Source: Physcia stellaris (Eukaryota; Ascomycota; Lecanoromycetes; Caliciales; Physciaceae). From it: 64,000 nucleotides of DNA. The notes under the pieces are model-generated. The model saw nothing but the letters and a program-made list of their open reading frames with translations. It ran no database searches and was not told where the DNA came from. The translations under genes were made by a program, and so were the position numbers. Of the stretch, positions 1 through 12,844 are shown piece by piece. The stretch lies in NCBI GenBank assembly GCA_018902385.1, contig JABSSW010000040.1:310001-374000 (forward strand), written 5' to 3'. The stretch's first letter is position 1; each line of letters opens with the position of its first letter.

Positions 1-228
1 CTACATTTTTGGTGGTTGGCCGCCAAGTAGACCCTGAGCTAGCTAAATCGGGAAAGAGTGCCGCAAATCTGAAGTCCATAACTGGGGGTCTCAATGCCAG
101 GCATGGAGTCTGAACTGCAGAAATTGCAGTCATTTGACCATATCTTCGAAGCATATCATGGTTCTCGATTGGGTATAGCGCAATAGGGTATCAGGATAGA
201 TTTGCCCTGATATTGGCCATTCTGGATA

Positions 229-1733
229 CTATGTACATATGCTGGTCCCAGAATTCTGACTGGCCTGGCCATCTGCGGCAGAGATATCGAGAATATGCCA
301 TACAAATCGGGCCTGTTTCTCCAGCGAGGTCTTCTGGCTTATTAAGGCTCGAAAAGCTCGAATCTGCAGTCTTTGCATCGGTGTATGCCTGCGGAAGTGA
401 TCCGCGCATGGAGGCATTCGGTGAGGCATTCGGTGAGGCATTCGGTGAGGCATTCGGTGAGGCATTTGCTGAGGCATTTGGTGGAGCATTCGGTGGAGCA
501 TTTGATAAGGCATTTGGTGGAGGTCGATTCGGCCTGAAGAGGGCAATTCGTGGAGGTTATATCGACCATGGCATACTCGAGTAAAGCTCTCTTTTTGCTT
601 CCATTTATGCTCGTCTGCTTCGGTTCTCAATTCAACCAACTCGCTCCATTGCACTCCCTCGTCGTCGTCAGAACGATTGTCAGAATCGATCGATTCGTCG
701 GTCATATATGTATCGTCCGACTCATCAGAATCGTCCGGCTCGTCTGGCCAAGCTGAATGCTTTTCCCTTTCTATTCTTGTTGCCTCCGCTTTCACTCTTT
801 CGTTCGCCTTTTTCGCCCGCTTGATATCCTTTGCAAGTTGAGCTTCTTCGGGGTTGGGATATTGTGTGGAGGATCAAGTTTCCATCTCTTTCTTTGCATC
901 GCATTGCAGGCGTATTTCGTCAACGATTTGAGAAGAAAACGACTGCTATGTCTGACTATTTCCTCCCTCATATGCAAGCGAATTTTCTCCTCATCGTTGG
1001 CTCGAACAGCCGTAGAAAGAGGAGAGTAATACTTCTTGAATTTGCAATGAGCATAACCACTCCATACAGAACGCTCCGTCCAAGGTTGAAAACGAAAATG
1101 CTCTTGAAACAAAGCCCCTCCAGACAGTCCTAACCGATATTCGAGATCCGAAGAAAGTTCTCCATTGATTCGTATGATTTCAGATCGTTCCAGTCGCCAA
1201 AAGTATTGAAAGATCTGACCCTCCCAAGCTTCCTGATCCTTTTGCAGCAGTTTTTGCTGTGATTCCACCTGAGAACGCGTATGTGTCTTAACCTTTGAAA
1301 CATCGAATGCAACGTCAAACATGGGACGTGCTTTAGTCATTGGATCCTGAATAATAGCTGGCTGTGGGACCGGATAGATTCCAGGCTCTTGTCTATCCAA
1401 CGTCATTCCATTTCGGCCATTGATTGTGTAGTGAGGCTCTCGAAACTCGACGGGTGTTTGAGGTGTAACAGTCATTGAATGACATTCGTAGGGAGCGCTG
1501 ATTTCGATCGATGCAGCAGCAGAAGTAAAGGTAGACGTAGAAGTAGGAGTAAGTTTCTGGAGAGCACCCCGTTTCTCTCGCTCTTTGGCATGGCGATTTG
1601 CTGCACCACGCGAACGCGCCGTAGTAGGAAGGCCTAAATCCAACGTCAGCTGCATGATTTGTTGGGATTCGTTGAAATTCTCGTGGTTGAGTTGGTATGA
1701 AGTTGAAGTTGATGTTGTTGATGTTTGAATCAC
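229..1733 (-). CDS. Unrecognised hypothetical protein, one frame break
   Basis: I do not recognise this protein. Two consecutive minus-strand frames belong together. The first (1733 down to about 850) starts at an ATG and has a Ser/Thr-rich N-terminus and a basic RKRG-type stretch. The second carries a charged helix rich in K, R, E and A, then an acidic Asp/Ser-rich stretch, then a His-Arg-Met-Pro repeat encoded by a 12-bp minisatellite. The frame changes near the four-G run at 850-853. One more base there gives 1506 bases, exactly 501 codons plus a stop, and reads smoothly through IPTPEEAQLAK, so a sequence error is more likely than a pseudogene. No splice pair fits as well. Its 5' end lies about 250 bp from the AT-rich block, so it may be a fast-evolving or low-expression gene at a repeat border. 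Confidence 0.45.
411..518. repeat. 12-bp tandem repeat (about nine units)
   Basis: The unit gaggcattcggt is repeated head to tail. The first four units (411-458) are identical and the next five drift (gaggcatttgct, ggagcattcggt, aaggcatttggt and similar). Read on the minus strand in the frame of the gene around it, each unit encodes four residues, His-Arg-Met-Pro or a variant, so the array can change length without breaking the frame. Confidence 0.9.
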
Positions 1734-2274
1734 CGAACTCCGAATTCATCAATTTGTATGCGATCAAAACTCCGCATTTCAATAATTCAATGCGCCCACG
1801 TCAGAATCCAACAAATGTTACAGCATTGAATTCCTCTCATTGAACTCTACAATTTTGACTAAACAGAAAAAAATCATATCAAGTTCTTGGTTGGTGTGCA
1901 ACGTGCGAAGAAGTTGCACCAAAACTTTGATGTTCTTCGCCAAGATTGGTCTAACCCGATAAGGTAGTAAACTTTTTGTAGAGGGAACGATAGATATTTT
2001 TTTATAGGGTGTGTTCTATAATTTTTCAAATTCAATGATTGAATTTTTGAAAAATTGTGTAAAAACAAATCATTTTTTGATTATTCAATTGTTAAAAACA
2101 TAAAAAAAATTTCTCGATAAAAAAAAAAAAATTTATTGAAAAATAATCATTTTCGAATCATGTGTTTTTCGCGTGATTTTGCTGATCAACGATGAATTAT
2201 CACGAATCATGTCACGATTATTTCACAACAAAAATAATATTCGATTCATTTGTGTTCGAAAATTCAATGTAAAC

Positions 2275-2326
2275 GAAAAAAAAAAAACGAAAAAGAAAAA
2301 CGAAAAGATTCAAAAGAAAAAAAAAG

Positions 2327-2371
<45 letters not shown>

Positions 2372-2376
2372 GACGC
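2275..2376. repeat. Long A-rich low-complexity tract
   Basis: About 100 bases almost wholly A with scattered G and C, ending in an uninterrupted A run at about 2333-2370. An open frame through it encodes only poly-lysine and is not a gene. It could be the remnant of a poly(A) tail or simply the end state of G-to-A and C-to-T mutation. Confidence 0.7.
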
Positions 2377-5300
2377 GAAAAAAACGATATTTCGCAACAA
2401 TTTGAAAAATTTTTATAAAATTCGAAAAAATTTCATATTTACAATTTGAAAACTTGTTAATCGATCGAGCGAAACAATCGATAATGATTCAATTGTAAAT
2501 TTCGAAATTATATTGTTGTATCATATAAAATTTCTCGTTTTTCGTAACGTTTTTGAAAAATTTCAAATTGTATAATGAATCGAAAATTGAAAAAATGATT
2601 ATACAATTCGTTATCAATTGCAAAAATTTTCACTCGTTTTATTTTCGAAATTTCAATTTTTTTCATTTTCATTTTTTGATTTTGAACAAAAATATTTTCG
2701 AAAATGAAATTAAATGAAAAAAAAATCGTTGTGCACATTGTTTATGTCATGAACGAATAATCAAAAAAATTTCGAAACAGTTAAAATTTTCATCAATTCA
2801 ATATAAATAACGCAATGCACAATTTAGAAATATCGAAAATTAAATGAAAAAAAACGTCAATAAATGTCAATCATACAATTTTTCAAACGTCATATCAAAT
2901 GTGATAAAAATTTTAAACGTCATGTTAAAATTGACAACGCAAAATGAATATTTTATGATCGCATAAATAACAAATAAATGAAATAAACAAAAACAAAAAT
3001 CGAAACGAACATAACAACGTTTGATTGAAATAACGCAACATGAACAATAAATAAAAATGAATTAATTTTCGATAACGTTTGTCGAAAAAAATCAATAAAC
3101 AAAAATTTCGAATAAAAAATAAAATATTGAATATTCATCAAGTTTTGATAATTTTAATCGAACAAATAAATAAAATCAAAATCATTTTTGAAAAAAAAAA
3201 CGAACGTTTTTTTTATTTTTTATTTTTTTTGTACATCGCGCAAACGCACGAATTCATTCGATTTAAAATTTTCGTATTTATTTTGTTTAATTATCGTGTC
3301 GTAAAATTTCACGATTCAAATGTTTTATAAATATTTGAATTCGACAGAATTTTTCAATCAATCGAAATAAATTTTTATACGAACGATCAAATTCAAATAT
3401 ATGATTACAAAAAAAATAAAATGAAAAATGTTTTCAAAAAAATGCGAATAATTTATTTTTCATAAAATTTATCATTTTCGAAAAACATTTGAATCAATCG
3501 ATCAATTTAAAAATAAATTGTCAATTATTTTCGATTATTTGAATAACGTGTTTGTTTCAAATATTCGCAAAAAAAATTTTAAACAATTTGAATTCGTTGA
3601 TGTTATCATAAATTTCGTCATTTTTTTTGTTCAACGAAATAACATTTTTTACATAATTTTAAATTCAAATAAATCAGCAAAAAAATCAACAATGAATTGA
3701 AAACATATATTTTAAATTTTTTCAAATGTTCATATTTTCAATTAATCATCAAATGTTTGTATTTGTTTTTGATTTTTCGATATGTTTCATCATTTTCGTT
3801 CATTTTTTCGAAAAAATTTTTTATTTCGTAATCAAAGTTTTCATGAATGTAATATCGAATCATGTTGTAACGATTGTTTCTTTTTAACTTGTTCACAAAT
3901 TAAGAAATTTTTTTTTTTGATTTTTTTTTCGTCGTTAATTGTTGTATCGCAATAAATTTTTTTCTTTTTCGTTTTTGAAAGAATGCATGATTTGACGTAA
4001 TGATGTTCGAACGATGAAAAAAACGAAAAAAAAACAAATTGTTTTTATTTCGTGCGATTTGCGCATTTCAAATTATTAATATAAATTATAACGAATGATT
4101 CGAAAAATATTCACATCGTTATTTGAAAAAAAATTCGTGATGTTATCACGATTCAATGTGAAATTGTCATCGTTTTTTTTTTGAAAAAATCATGTTTAAT
4201 TTAAACAAATGATTTAAAAATTATGTAAAAAAATTTAAACGACAAATTCGTAACAAAATATTGATCAATACAATGCACAAATGAATTTTGAAAATGAACA
4301 ATAATTGCTCGAAAAATGAAATCGAAACGAACGAAACGAAAAACTTTTGAATTTTCAATTGCGACTAAAATTCAATTCGTTTAAATTTTGACGATTATTT
4401 TCGCATCATAATTTTGCGTCATTTTTCAATTCAAATTTTTTTAATTTTTTCAATAAATTTCGTTTTTTATTATTTTTTAAAATATTTCGACAAATTTTTT
4501 TCGATTTGTTCGCAAAATCATGTTTTGATTTCTTATCATTTTTCGCAATTTTGCATTTAAACACATGCGTTCATTGATTTTGTTTTTTTATCAATTCGCA
4601 TTTTTAAAGTCAAATCGCGACATCAACGCATACATTTTCGCTTGTTTCAAATATTCAAATCGATGCGTTGAAAATTTTAAAATTCAAAATTTTTTTCGTT
4701 TGTCGTTAAATCGTCTGTTTATCGTATTGACGAAAAAACATTGCGATTTTCATTATTTTTTTCGAAAATTACAGCATTTTTGATTTCGAAATTTTGTTTC
4801 GAATTGAATTTCACGATTCGTCGTTTTTAGAATTGCGTTTTCAATTTGAATCATTTTTTTTTTCGATTTCAATGTTTGATGTTTTTTATTTTTATTTTTT
4901 TCAAAAACACAAACACGATTATTTTTCAATTCAAATTCAATATTGAAATTTTTTCTCGATATTTTTACAAAAACTTTAATTAAAATATCACGATTGACTC
5001 ATTCATATGTCGTAAAAATATGAAAGAATTCGTATGATTTGTTATTGAATCAAAATTCATGTTAAATTTTGTCATGATTTTGAATATACAATTACAATTA
5101 ACATTTTAACATTCAACAAAAATTTATATCTTGTCAGTTCGATTGTATCTTTATTGTTTATGATATGTTTTCACTTGAATTGAAAAATGAAAAATCTGAT
5201 GAAAAATTTTAAAAATGACAAAAAATCGTTAAAAAATTCGTGAAAAGAATTTAGAAAAAAAATGAATATACAAAAAAAGAATGAAAACGCAACGTTGAAA

Positions 5301-5694
5301 TAAATTATTTGTAAATTTCGTTTGTCGTGTTTATGACGCGATATTTTCGTGCAAGTCGTGAAACAATTCGAATTTTTGTTTTGTGTTTGAAACGATTTCA
5401 ACATTTGAACGTTTATTTCTATTAAGTTATCGTGATTTGTTGATGTCGTTTCTTTTTTGAAATCATTGTAAAATGTAATCAATTGTTCAAAAATACAACG
5501 TTATTTCGATTTTTTCAATTTCAATTTTTTTCGTAACGATTTTAATTGTCATTTTTAATTAACGCAATTTTTGTTTTGCATTAAAAACGCGAAATTCAAA
5601 ATTTTTCGTTCGTTATTAATATCGAAAATCATTTTCGTTTATCTCGAAATATTGTATTTGTGATGATTGAACGAAAATTGTTATAACACGCAAA

Positions 5695-8600
5695 ATGTTT
5701 CGAAACGCAATGTTTCATCGTCGTTTTGTTTTTAATTTTCAATTTTTCGCAAAATTTTCATCGAAAAACGAAAAAATTCAAAATAATGTGAAAAATGAAA
5801 TGTCATCAATTATTGTTTCAAAATTTGACAAATTCACAAATTTATTAAAAATCGAAAAAAATTTTAATATTGCAAATAACAATAAAAATCATGAAAAAAC
5901 GCGTTTGAACGACGAAAACATAAAAAAATTGTTTTCACGTTTTCGACAAAAAACGCATATATTAAAAAACGCAATGAATGTTGTTTCGAATCGCGAAAAT
6001 ATTAAAATTAACGATAAATTTAAAATGCGAACAAAATTTTTTCGATTTTTGCGACGATCATGAAATCAAAATTCGAAATTGCGAAAACATTTTTCAATTC
6101 GTCGCATCAACAAAATTTAAAAAAAATGTCGATTTTCGTTATTTCGAAAAATTTATTGTTTGTTCAATTTCAACAATTTGTGAATGTTTTGAAAAAATTA
6201 CAATTTAAAATCGTTAACGTATATGACGAAAAAAAAAATTTCGAAAATGATAAATTTTAATTCGATAACAAATATTTCGTTTACAATGTTTTTTTCGTCA
6301 TTTCGTCGCGCGTTCGTTTCTGATCGCGCGTTCGTTTTTGATATTTTTGAAACGTTATTTCATCAACGAATTGATTTGTTATTAAGCGATTTCGTTATGA
6401 TTTTCGCAATTTGAACGAAAACAACGAATTTTATTCGCGTCATTTACAATTTTTTTTTTGAAATTTTTCGATTGTTTTCAAATCTAAATATTTTAAACGA
6501 ATTATTTGAAATTTTTGACATTTTCAAAATTCGATTTCGCGTTCAATTTTTTTTATTATTTTTACGATTTCAGAAAATCAAAATTGAACGAAAACAACAA
6601 TTCAATCTGTCAATTACATTTCGTGAAAAATTCAAAAAAAACATTCGAAATTTGATTTTTTTTGATTTTATATTTCTGATGTCGCGTTTGTTTTTTTCGC
6701 AAATTTTTTCATCGAAACAACATCGTGATATGACAAAAATCGTTGATAAATTTACAAAATTTTATCATTTTCTCAATTGAAATTTTTTTATTCGTTTTAT
6801 TTTCGATGTTTTCGTTTTTTATTTCGATAAATTTTTCATTTTTTTTTCGAATTTTTTGAATTTTGAATTGAACGACATTTTGCGTTTAAATCGTTTGACA
6901 TTTGTGAACAAAAACATACGAAATTCGATTGCGATTAAAAACAAAATGACGATATATGTTCAAAAAATAATTCAAATCAAAAATTGACAAAATTTTTGAA
7001 CAATCTTTGCGAATGACACGACGTTTAATGACATTTTGTTTGAAACAAATGAATTGTTATTGTTCGAAAATCGAATTCATTACATTTTTGAAAAACATGT
7101 TCGTCGTTGAAAAAATGATGTTTACAATAATTGAATTTTCGACGATTTCAATGAAAATTTTTATTTTTTTGACATGTTCAAAAAACGCTATTTTGTTAAA
7201 AAAATTCTCAATGTTGATCAGCAAAAAATTCGAATTTTTAATTTATTCGCATTAATTCGAAATAAATTAAAAATCGAAACATTTGATCGTCAATATTTTA
7301 CAATAATTTTTTTTTCATCGCAAAACAAATATGATTGAAATAATTGATCAATTCGCACGAAAATATGTGTCGATGTCATTTTTTATGTTTTTCGACGAAT
7401 TTGAATTTTTTAAAAACATTTATCGATCGATAATGAACGTTTACATTATTTTAACAATTTTGAATTATCGAAAACGCAATCGACGCGCGAATTGTTTGAT
7501 TTTGATTTTGAAATTTCACGAAATCAAATTCGTTGATGTTGTCGAAATTTTTATCGAAATTTTCGCAAAATTTGACAAAAATTTGTTGATGAATATTCAA
7601 AAAAAAAAAATTGTGTACGTTTACATTAAAATTTTCATAAAAAATATGTTTCAACAATATCACAACAAAAAATTCATGATTTTTGCGATCATTTATGATT
7701 GCAATTTTTGTTTCATAATTTTCAAAAAACGCGCAAATTTGAATTTTGATATTTATTTTCGAAAACGTTATTATTTTTCGATTTTGAATTATCGCGAAAA
7801 AATTGATCGTCGTAATGCGATCGCAACGATCAAAAAAAAAATTTTTAACGTCGTTGACATGTTTGAATATTAAACGTCGTTCATTCAATTTATTTTTGTT
7901 TTTGATATCATACGTTTTCGATCAACGAATATGATTCATTTTGAATTTCGCGATTTGAATAAAATGACGCAAAAATTATTATTCACAATTATTTTATTCG
8001 AAAAATTTCAATTCGTTTATTTTTTCGAATTTCAAATTTTTTTTTTTTTCATGATTCAAAATACAATTTTCAAAAAAACATTTAAAAATATGATCAATGT
8101 CGAAAACGAATTGCGTCATCATAATTATTTTTGTATTATTGCGATGTTGATTTCGAAAAAAACATTTTGATACACGATATCGACGAACAACATAACGCGT
8201 ATTTTTTCATGATATGATTGAACACAACATTACGATAATTGACGTTATTGTCAAATGTTATGTTTGTTTCGTTGAAAATAATGTTATTATTATCGCATTC
8301 GTTATTCGTGTTCGAATAAATACAATTATATTCGAAACACGCTCGATTATACAAAAATTATTCGAAATAACGCAACAAACAAAATCGACATTAACGATCA
8401 AAAATTTTTCGCGCAATCGAATCACATCGATAAATTCAATAATTAATGTAATTATTGATCATCGTAATAAATCGAATAATATAAAAAACGATTTTAAAAC
8501 AAAATTTGTCGAAAACGATTTGTTGCGAAAAAATTGAAATGATAAAAATATCAACAAACAAATACAATTTTTTCAAAAATTTAAAAAGCGATTTAATATG

Positions 8601-9164
8601 CATGTGAAATTGCATTATGAAAATGTAATGAAAAAATTCGTTTTTTCAAATAATTGTGACATTTTTTTTGATGAAAATAAACATCGATATGTTCATTTTC
8701 AAAAAAATTGATTGTTTTAATTATTGTAATTTTTTTAAAAACATAACGTCGTATATCAACGTTGTTAATGTCGAAATCACGTTCATGATTCGTAAAAATT
8801 TTCAACAAATTATTCGTTTCGTTTTTATCAACGTTTTCGTCGACATTGAAATTTTTTGATTATTCAATTACAAAAATTTGAAAAAAAATGTTTCGAATTG
8901 ATGCGAATTATTTTATCAATTTTTGAACAACGTTTGACGATCGAATCAAAAATTATTATCACAATTATGAACGAAAATAATCAAATTCGCGTTTTGATAT
9001 TTGAAAAAATAAAATCAACATTTGTTCAAAACATTTTGAAATTATTCATTTTTACGCGTTTTTTCGAAATATTGAATTTCTTTTCATTTAAATTACGCAA
9101 AATTTACGAAATTAATTACGAAAAAATCAATTCAACACGATTTGATATTAATATTTTGCGATAA
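5695..9164 (+). mobile_element. Degraded DNA-transposon transposase, Plavaka/CACTA (Tnp2-like) type
   Basis: Plus-strand fragments in this stretch follow in order the layout I know from large fungal Tnp2-like transposases. About 6472-6780 ends in an IVDKFTKFYHF-like segment (family: IVD-PTEFYHS). About 7331-7873 has YRS-MNVYIIL-LN, RKRNRRAN, a DVVE helix, a V-VYIKIFIKNMFQQ segment (family: V-AFTM-F-GDMPQQ), C-FC, and ANLNFDI-F--RYY (family: RGNLDYDI--RGRYH). About 7931-8170 has an HFEFRDLNKMTQKLLF segment (family: HSE-RGL-K), and about 8593-8860 a basic RFNMH-LHYE segment (family: RPN-H--LHY). Pro, Ala and Thr positions of the family are largely replaced by Leu, Phe, Ile and Met, as C-to-T change predicts. 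The gene is dead, with many interruptions. No terminal inverted repeats were found. The family match is by memory. Confidence 0.55.
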
Positions 9165-9436
9165 TATTTGAAAATCTCGTTCACAAACAAATAAAAAATG
9201 ATTTTATTTTGCAATTTTCATTTTTTTTCATTCGAAGAAAAATTGAAATCATTTTCGAATCAATGATTATTTGAACATTGTTGTTAACGTATCAATAAAT
9301 TTTTTCAAAAACGTTTTATTTTCAAAATTGAAAATTTCATTCGTTGTCGCATTTACGATTTTTGTCAAATCGATCGCATTTTTGTTCACGAATTTCGTTC
9401 GAAACAACGACGAACTTTTTTGATGATAATTGTAAT

Positions 9437-9462
9437 GAAAAAAAAAAAAAAAAAAAAAAAAC
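9437..9462. repeat. Poly-A run
   Basis: About 26 consecutive A within the AT-rich block, just downstream of the transposase relic. It is probably an expansion of mutated sequence; no function is implied. Confidence 0.6.
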
Positions 9463-11646
9463 GAATTCGATTTTTCGCATGTTTTTGATGCATTTTTTCG
9501 ATATTCAATTGATTGTGAAATTTTCAAACGTAATGATTCAAAACATTTGAATATTATTCGTGAAACGAAAAAACAATCGTTTTGAAAAAAAATTACAATT
9601 TCAAAAAAACACATTTTTGTTACGTTGTTTCTGAAATATTCGTTTTTTATAATAATTATTCAATACGAATTTTAAAAAACAATATACAACGAAACATTGT
9701 CGATGATCGCAAAAAAATGTGTTTAATAACAAATAAAAAATCGACAATTGTCAATTTTCATTTTAATTGTGAAAACATTAATTAAATAAAATTGCTATTT
9801 ATAGTAAAAATTTATTTTCAAAATATTTTATTTTGTATTTTTCGATTGATTTTCGTCGTGATAACGTGATTCGTTAAAAACACGTGATTTTTTTTTCGCA
9901 TTTTTTCGACATTTTTTTTTTCGTTCGTTCGAATTTATCGTTTTCATTTTCGTTTTTGCGATGTATTTTCATTTCATTTTTAAATCAAATTTTTGAAATC
10001 ATTGTTTTTGTTTTCATTATCGTCAATTTTTTCAAAAAATTTCGTTGAACAATTTTGAAATTCAATAAATGCATCGTTGTCGTTTCAAAATGATCGCAAT
10101 ATTTAATTTTAAAATTTTTTCATTTATGTTTTTCATTTTTCGCAATTTTGTCATTTTTGCGAAAAATACACAACGAGTTTTGAAACATTACACATTTTTT
10201 TCGTTAAAACGAATTTTTTAATTAATTTCACGAATTATTTAATTGAACATGTCGTTATTGTCGTTACAAACGAATTTGATTTTTCAATTTGTTTTTATTT
10301 ATTTTTTTGACATGTCATTGTTAATTGTATTTTTTCAAATTTTCAATTCACAATTTACGTTATTTTGAACACACGTTTTTGTTCAAAAACAATTAACATG
10401 TTTTTTCATTTTTTTATCAACATCACAAATTATACGAAAATTGTTTTTGCATTTTAAATTTGTTATTTCATGAAAAAATTTGTGTGTATAATTATATTCG
10501 TCAAATTGAATTATGAAAGTTGTTTTCGTATGAATATACACATCATGATTCATATTCATGTTATACACAATTTTTTATACGTTTTTTACGTTTTTGTTTT
10601 GAACACGTTTTCGTCTGTTTTGATATCATGATTTTTATGACATATTGAATGAAAAATTTTAAAATTGCAAAAATTGATTGTGAAAAAAATTTGAAAAAAA
10701 AATGAAAATAGCGAACGACACATCGACAATTCGCGAAAAAAACGTTTCGATAAAATGTTGAATTCGATATGTTTTTCGAAATGTTTGTGTTTGCGCATGA
10801 AATTTAAAAAAAATTCGATATTGCATTTGATTTCGAATATATTTCAAAAAATAATTGTGTTGCGCAATATTGATTTTGAATTTTTGATAATTCGAAATGA
10901 AATGAAAATTGTATATATCGAAAATCGTTGACATTGATTTTAGATTTATTCGCAATATTTAATGTTGACATTTTTCGTTCATTTTACATTTTGTAATGTT
11001 TGTTCGTTCAACGTTCAATTGCTATTTTGTTTTTGAATTTATTTCGATTTCAACATTTGAAATTGAAAAAACGAAATGATTCGCAATTTGTTTTTGCGAA
11101 AATTGTTTTTTAATCGATTATAACGTTATTTTCATTTTTTTTTTTTCATAAATCGTTCAAATTGTCGCGATGAACATAGCAAATGAAATTGCGTATGTCA
11201 ATTAACAATTATCAATACGTTTTCATGATTTAAAATTGAAATTAAAAAAATCAAAAATTTGAAAAAATTTGAACGAATGCGAAATACACAAACAAATTTT
11301 TATTGTTTTGTCAAAATGTTTTTTGAATCAAAACAATTGTTTTCAAATTTGCAATTCAACAAAAACAATTTTGTGAATAAAATGAAAAATGAATTTTCGA
11401 ATTTTTTTGAATTTCAAATTTTAATATATCGAGCGTCGATTTTTTTCAATGTTTATACATTTTTGAAATAATTTTTGTTTTTTTCGTTTCAATCATTCAA
11501 ATTACAATTAATTTGTTCAACATTTTCGATGCGTTTTATTATATTTGAAATTAAAATGATCAATGAAAAAACAAATACGAATTTCACACATATTCGAATT
11601 TTTCAATTTCAATTGTTCATTGTCACATTGAAATTTTGTTTTCGAT

Positions 11647-11682
11647 AAAATATGATTTGAAATTTCGATCAAATCATATTTT
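11647..11682. repeat. Perfect 14-bp inverted repeat, 8-base loop
   Basis: The arm aaaatatgatttga (11647-11660) is exactly complementary to 11669-11682, separated by aatttcga. It is one of three perfect hairpins with 12-14 bp arms clustered between 11.6 and 12.9 kb, near the right end of the AT-rich block. It could be a sub-terminal structure of a dead DNA transposon. Confidence 0.7.
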
Positions 11683-12118
11683 GTGATGTAAAAATCGAAA
11701 TTATGAAAATTCGAAACGTGAAATGATTTTTTTTTTTGAAATGTTTTTTTTTTTTTTCAATTCATTCGATGTCGTTTCGATATCGATTTCAATTTTAATT
11801 TCATCAATTGTCAAATTTTTTACGATACATTTTTCGTTTCGAACAATCAAAATTGTTTGAAAATTTCAATTCAATCATTTTCAAGAATTTAAATCTGATC
11901 AATTTGCAAATTTTGAATTTACAATTTTTGAATTTCATATTTTTGAATTGCACGTTTGTTTGTCGCAAATTCGAATTTTTCGCGAATATATCAATTTTTA
12001 CAAAATAATTTTTACACAATCATTTCATTTTCAATAATTTCGAAATTTCAACGTTTTTTTTCATGAAATATGTGAAAAATTTTTTTTCGTTGAACTTTGC
12101 AATTTTTTTTTTATAACA

Positions 12119-12240
12119 AATTTTCGTCTGCGACAAATTTTCGTTTAAAACACATTTTTTTACGACAAATTTTTTTACGACACATTTCTCTTTGCGACAA
12201 ATTTTTTTTTACGATAAATTTTCTTTTACGACGTATTTTA
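12119..12240. repeat. Degenerate tandem repeat, about 20-30 bp units
   Basis: A motif close to ttttacgacaaat recurs about seven times (forms include tgcgacaaattttcg, acgacaaatttttt, acgacacattt, tgcgacaaatttt and acgataaattttc) with unit spacing of roughly 20-30 bases. The array is only visible because the units kept the acgac core. Sub-terminal tandem repeats are common in large CACTA-like transposons, which fits the transposase relic upstream, but the link is an inference. Confidence 0.6.
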
Positions 12241-12483
12241 TCAATGCGTATCAGTCATGACAATTCAACAAACAACGAAAAATTGTCTGTTTGATGTAAC
12301 AAAATGTATTAATAAAAACGACGAGATAAACGACAATATGTAATCAATGAAATTCAATCTTTTTTATTTTGATTGTTCACGATTGATATCAGAACATGAT
12401 TCGATTATTTCAAAACGACTTTTGATTATTGTGATTCAATTTAATCATAATTCAATGATTGTTGATTTAAAAAATCATACGAA

Positions 12484-12515
12484 ATATCAAAATTATTACA
12501 AGATAATTTTGATAT
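12484..12515. repeat. Perfect 13-bp inverted repeat, 6-base loop
   Basis: atatcaaaattat (12484-12496) pairs exactly with 12503-12515 around the loop tacaag. Confidence 0.7.
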
Positions 12516-12814
12516 CATTGTTTGATTTTTATATTGTTACGTTCAAATCATTGCAAAATAATGTGATTTGTTTTTTGATTGACAAAATTCTATCATTCGT
12601 TAATTCTTGATTATCAATAATTCAATGCAAAATTTAATCATTTTAAATTGCTGTGTTTTCGCATATTTTTTTTAATACATTATGATTGTATAGCGATTGA
12701 GTTGAACATATGATTGAATTGCGTCAATTAATTTTCGTTCATTTTTTGCGTTAAATTATTTTTGACATGAAATAATGTCATTGTCATATTTTTGATTGTA
12801 ACTATAGATTTGAT

Positions 12815-12844
12815 TCAATGATTAAAATTCAATTTAATCATTGA
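12815..12844. repeat. Perfect 12-bp inverted repeat, 6-base loop
   Basis: tcaatgattaaa (12815-12826) pairs exactly with 12833-12844. It lies at the extreme right edge of the AT-rich block, about 25 bases before base composition turns normal. Confidence 0.65.

Noticed and set aside
2173-2418. Poly-lysine open frame
   Set aside because: It is produced wholly by an A-rich tract with no other protein character.
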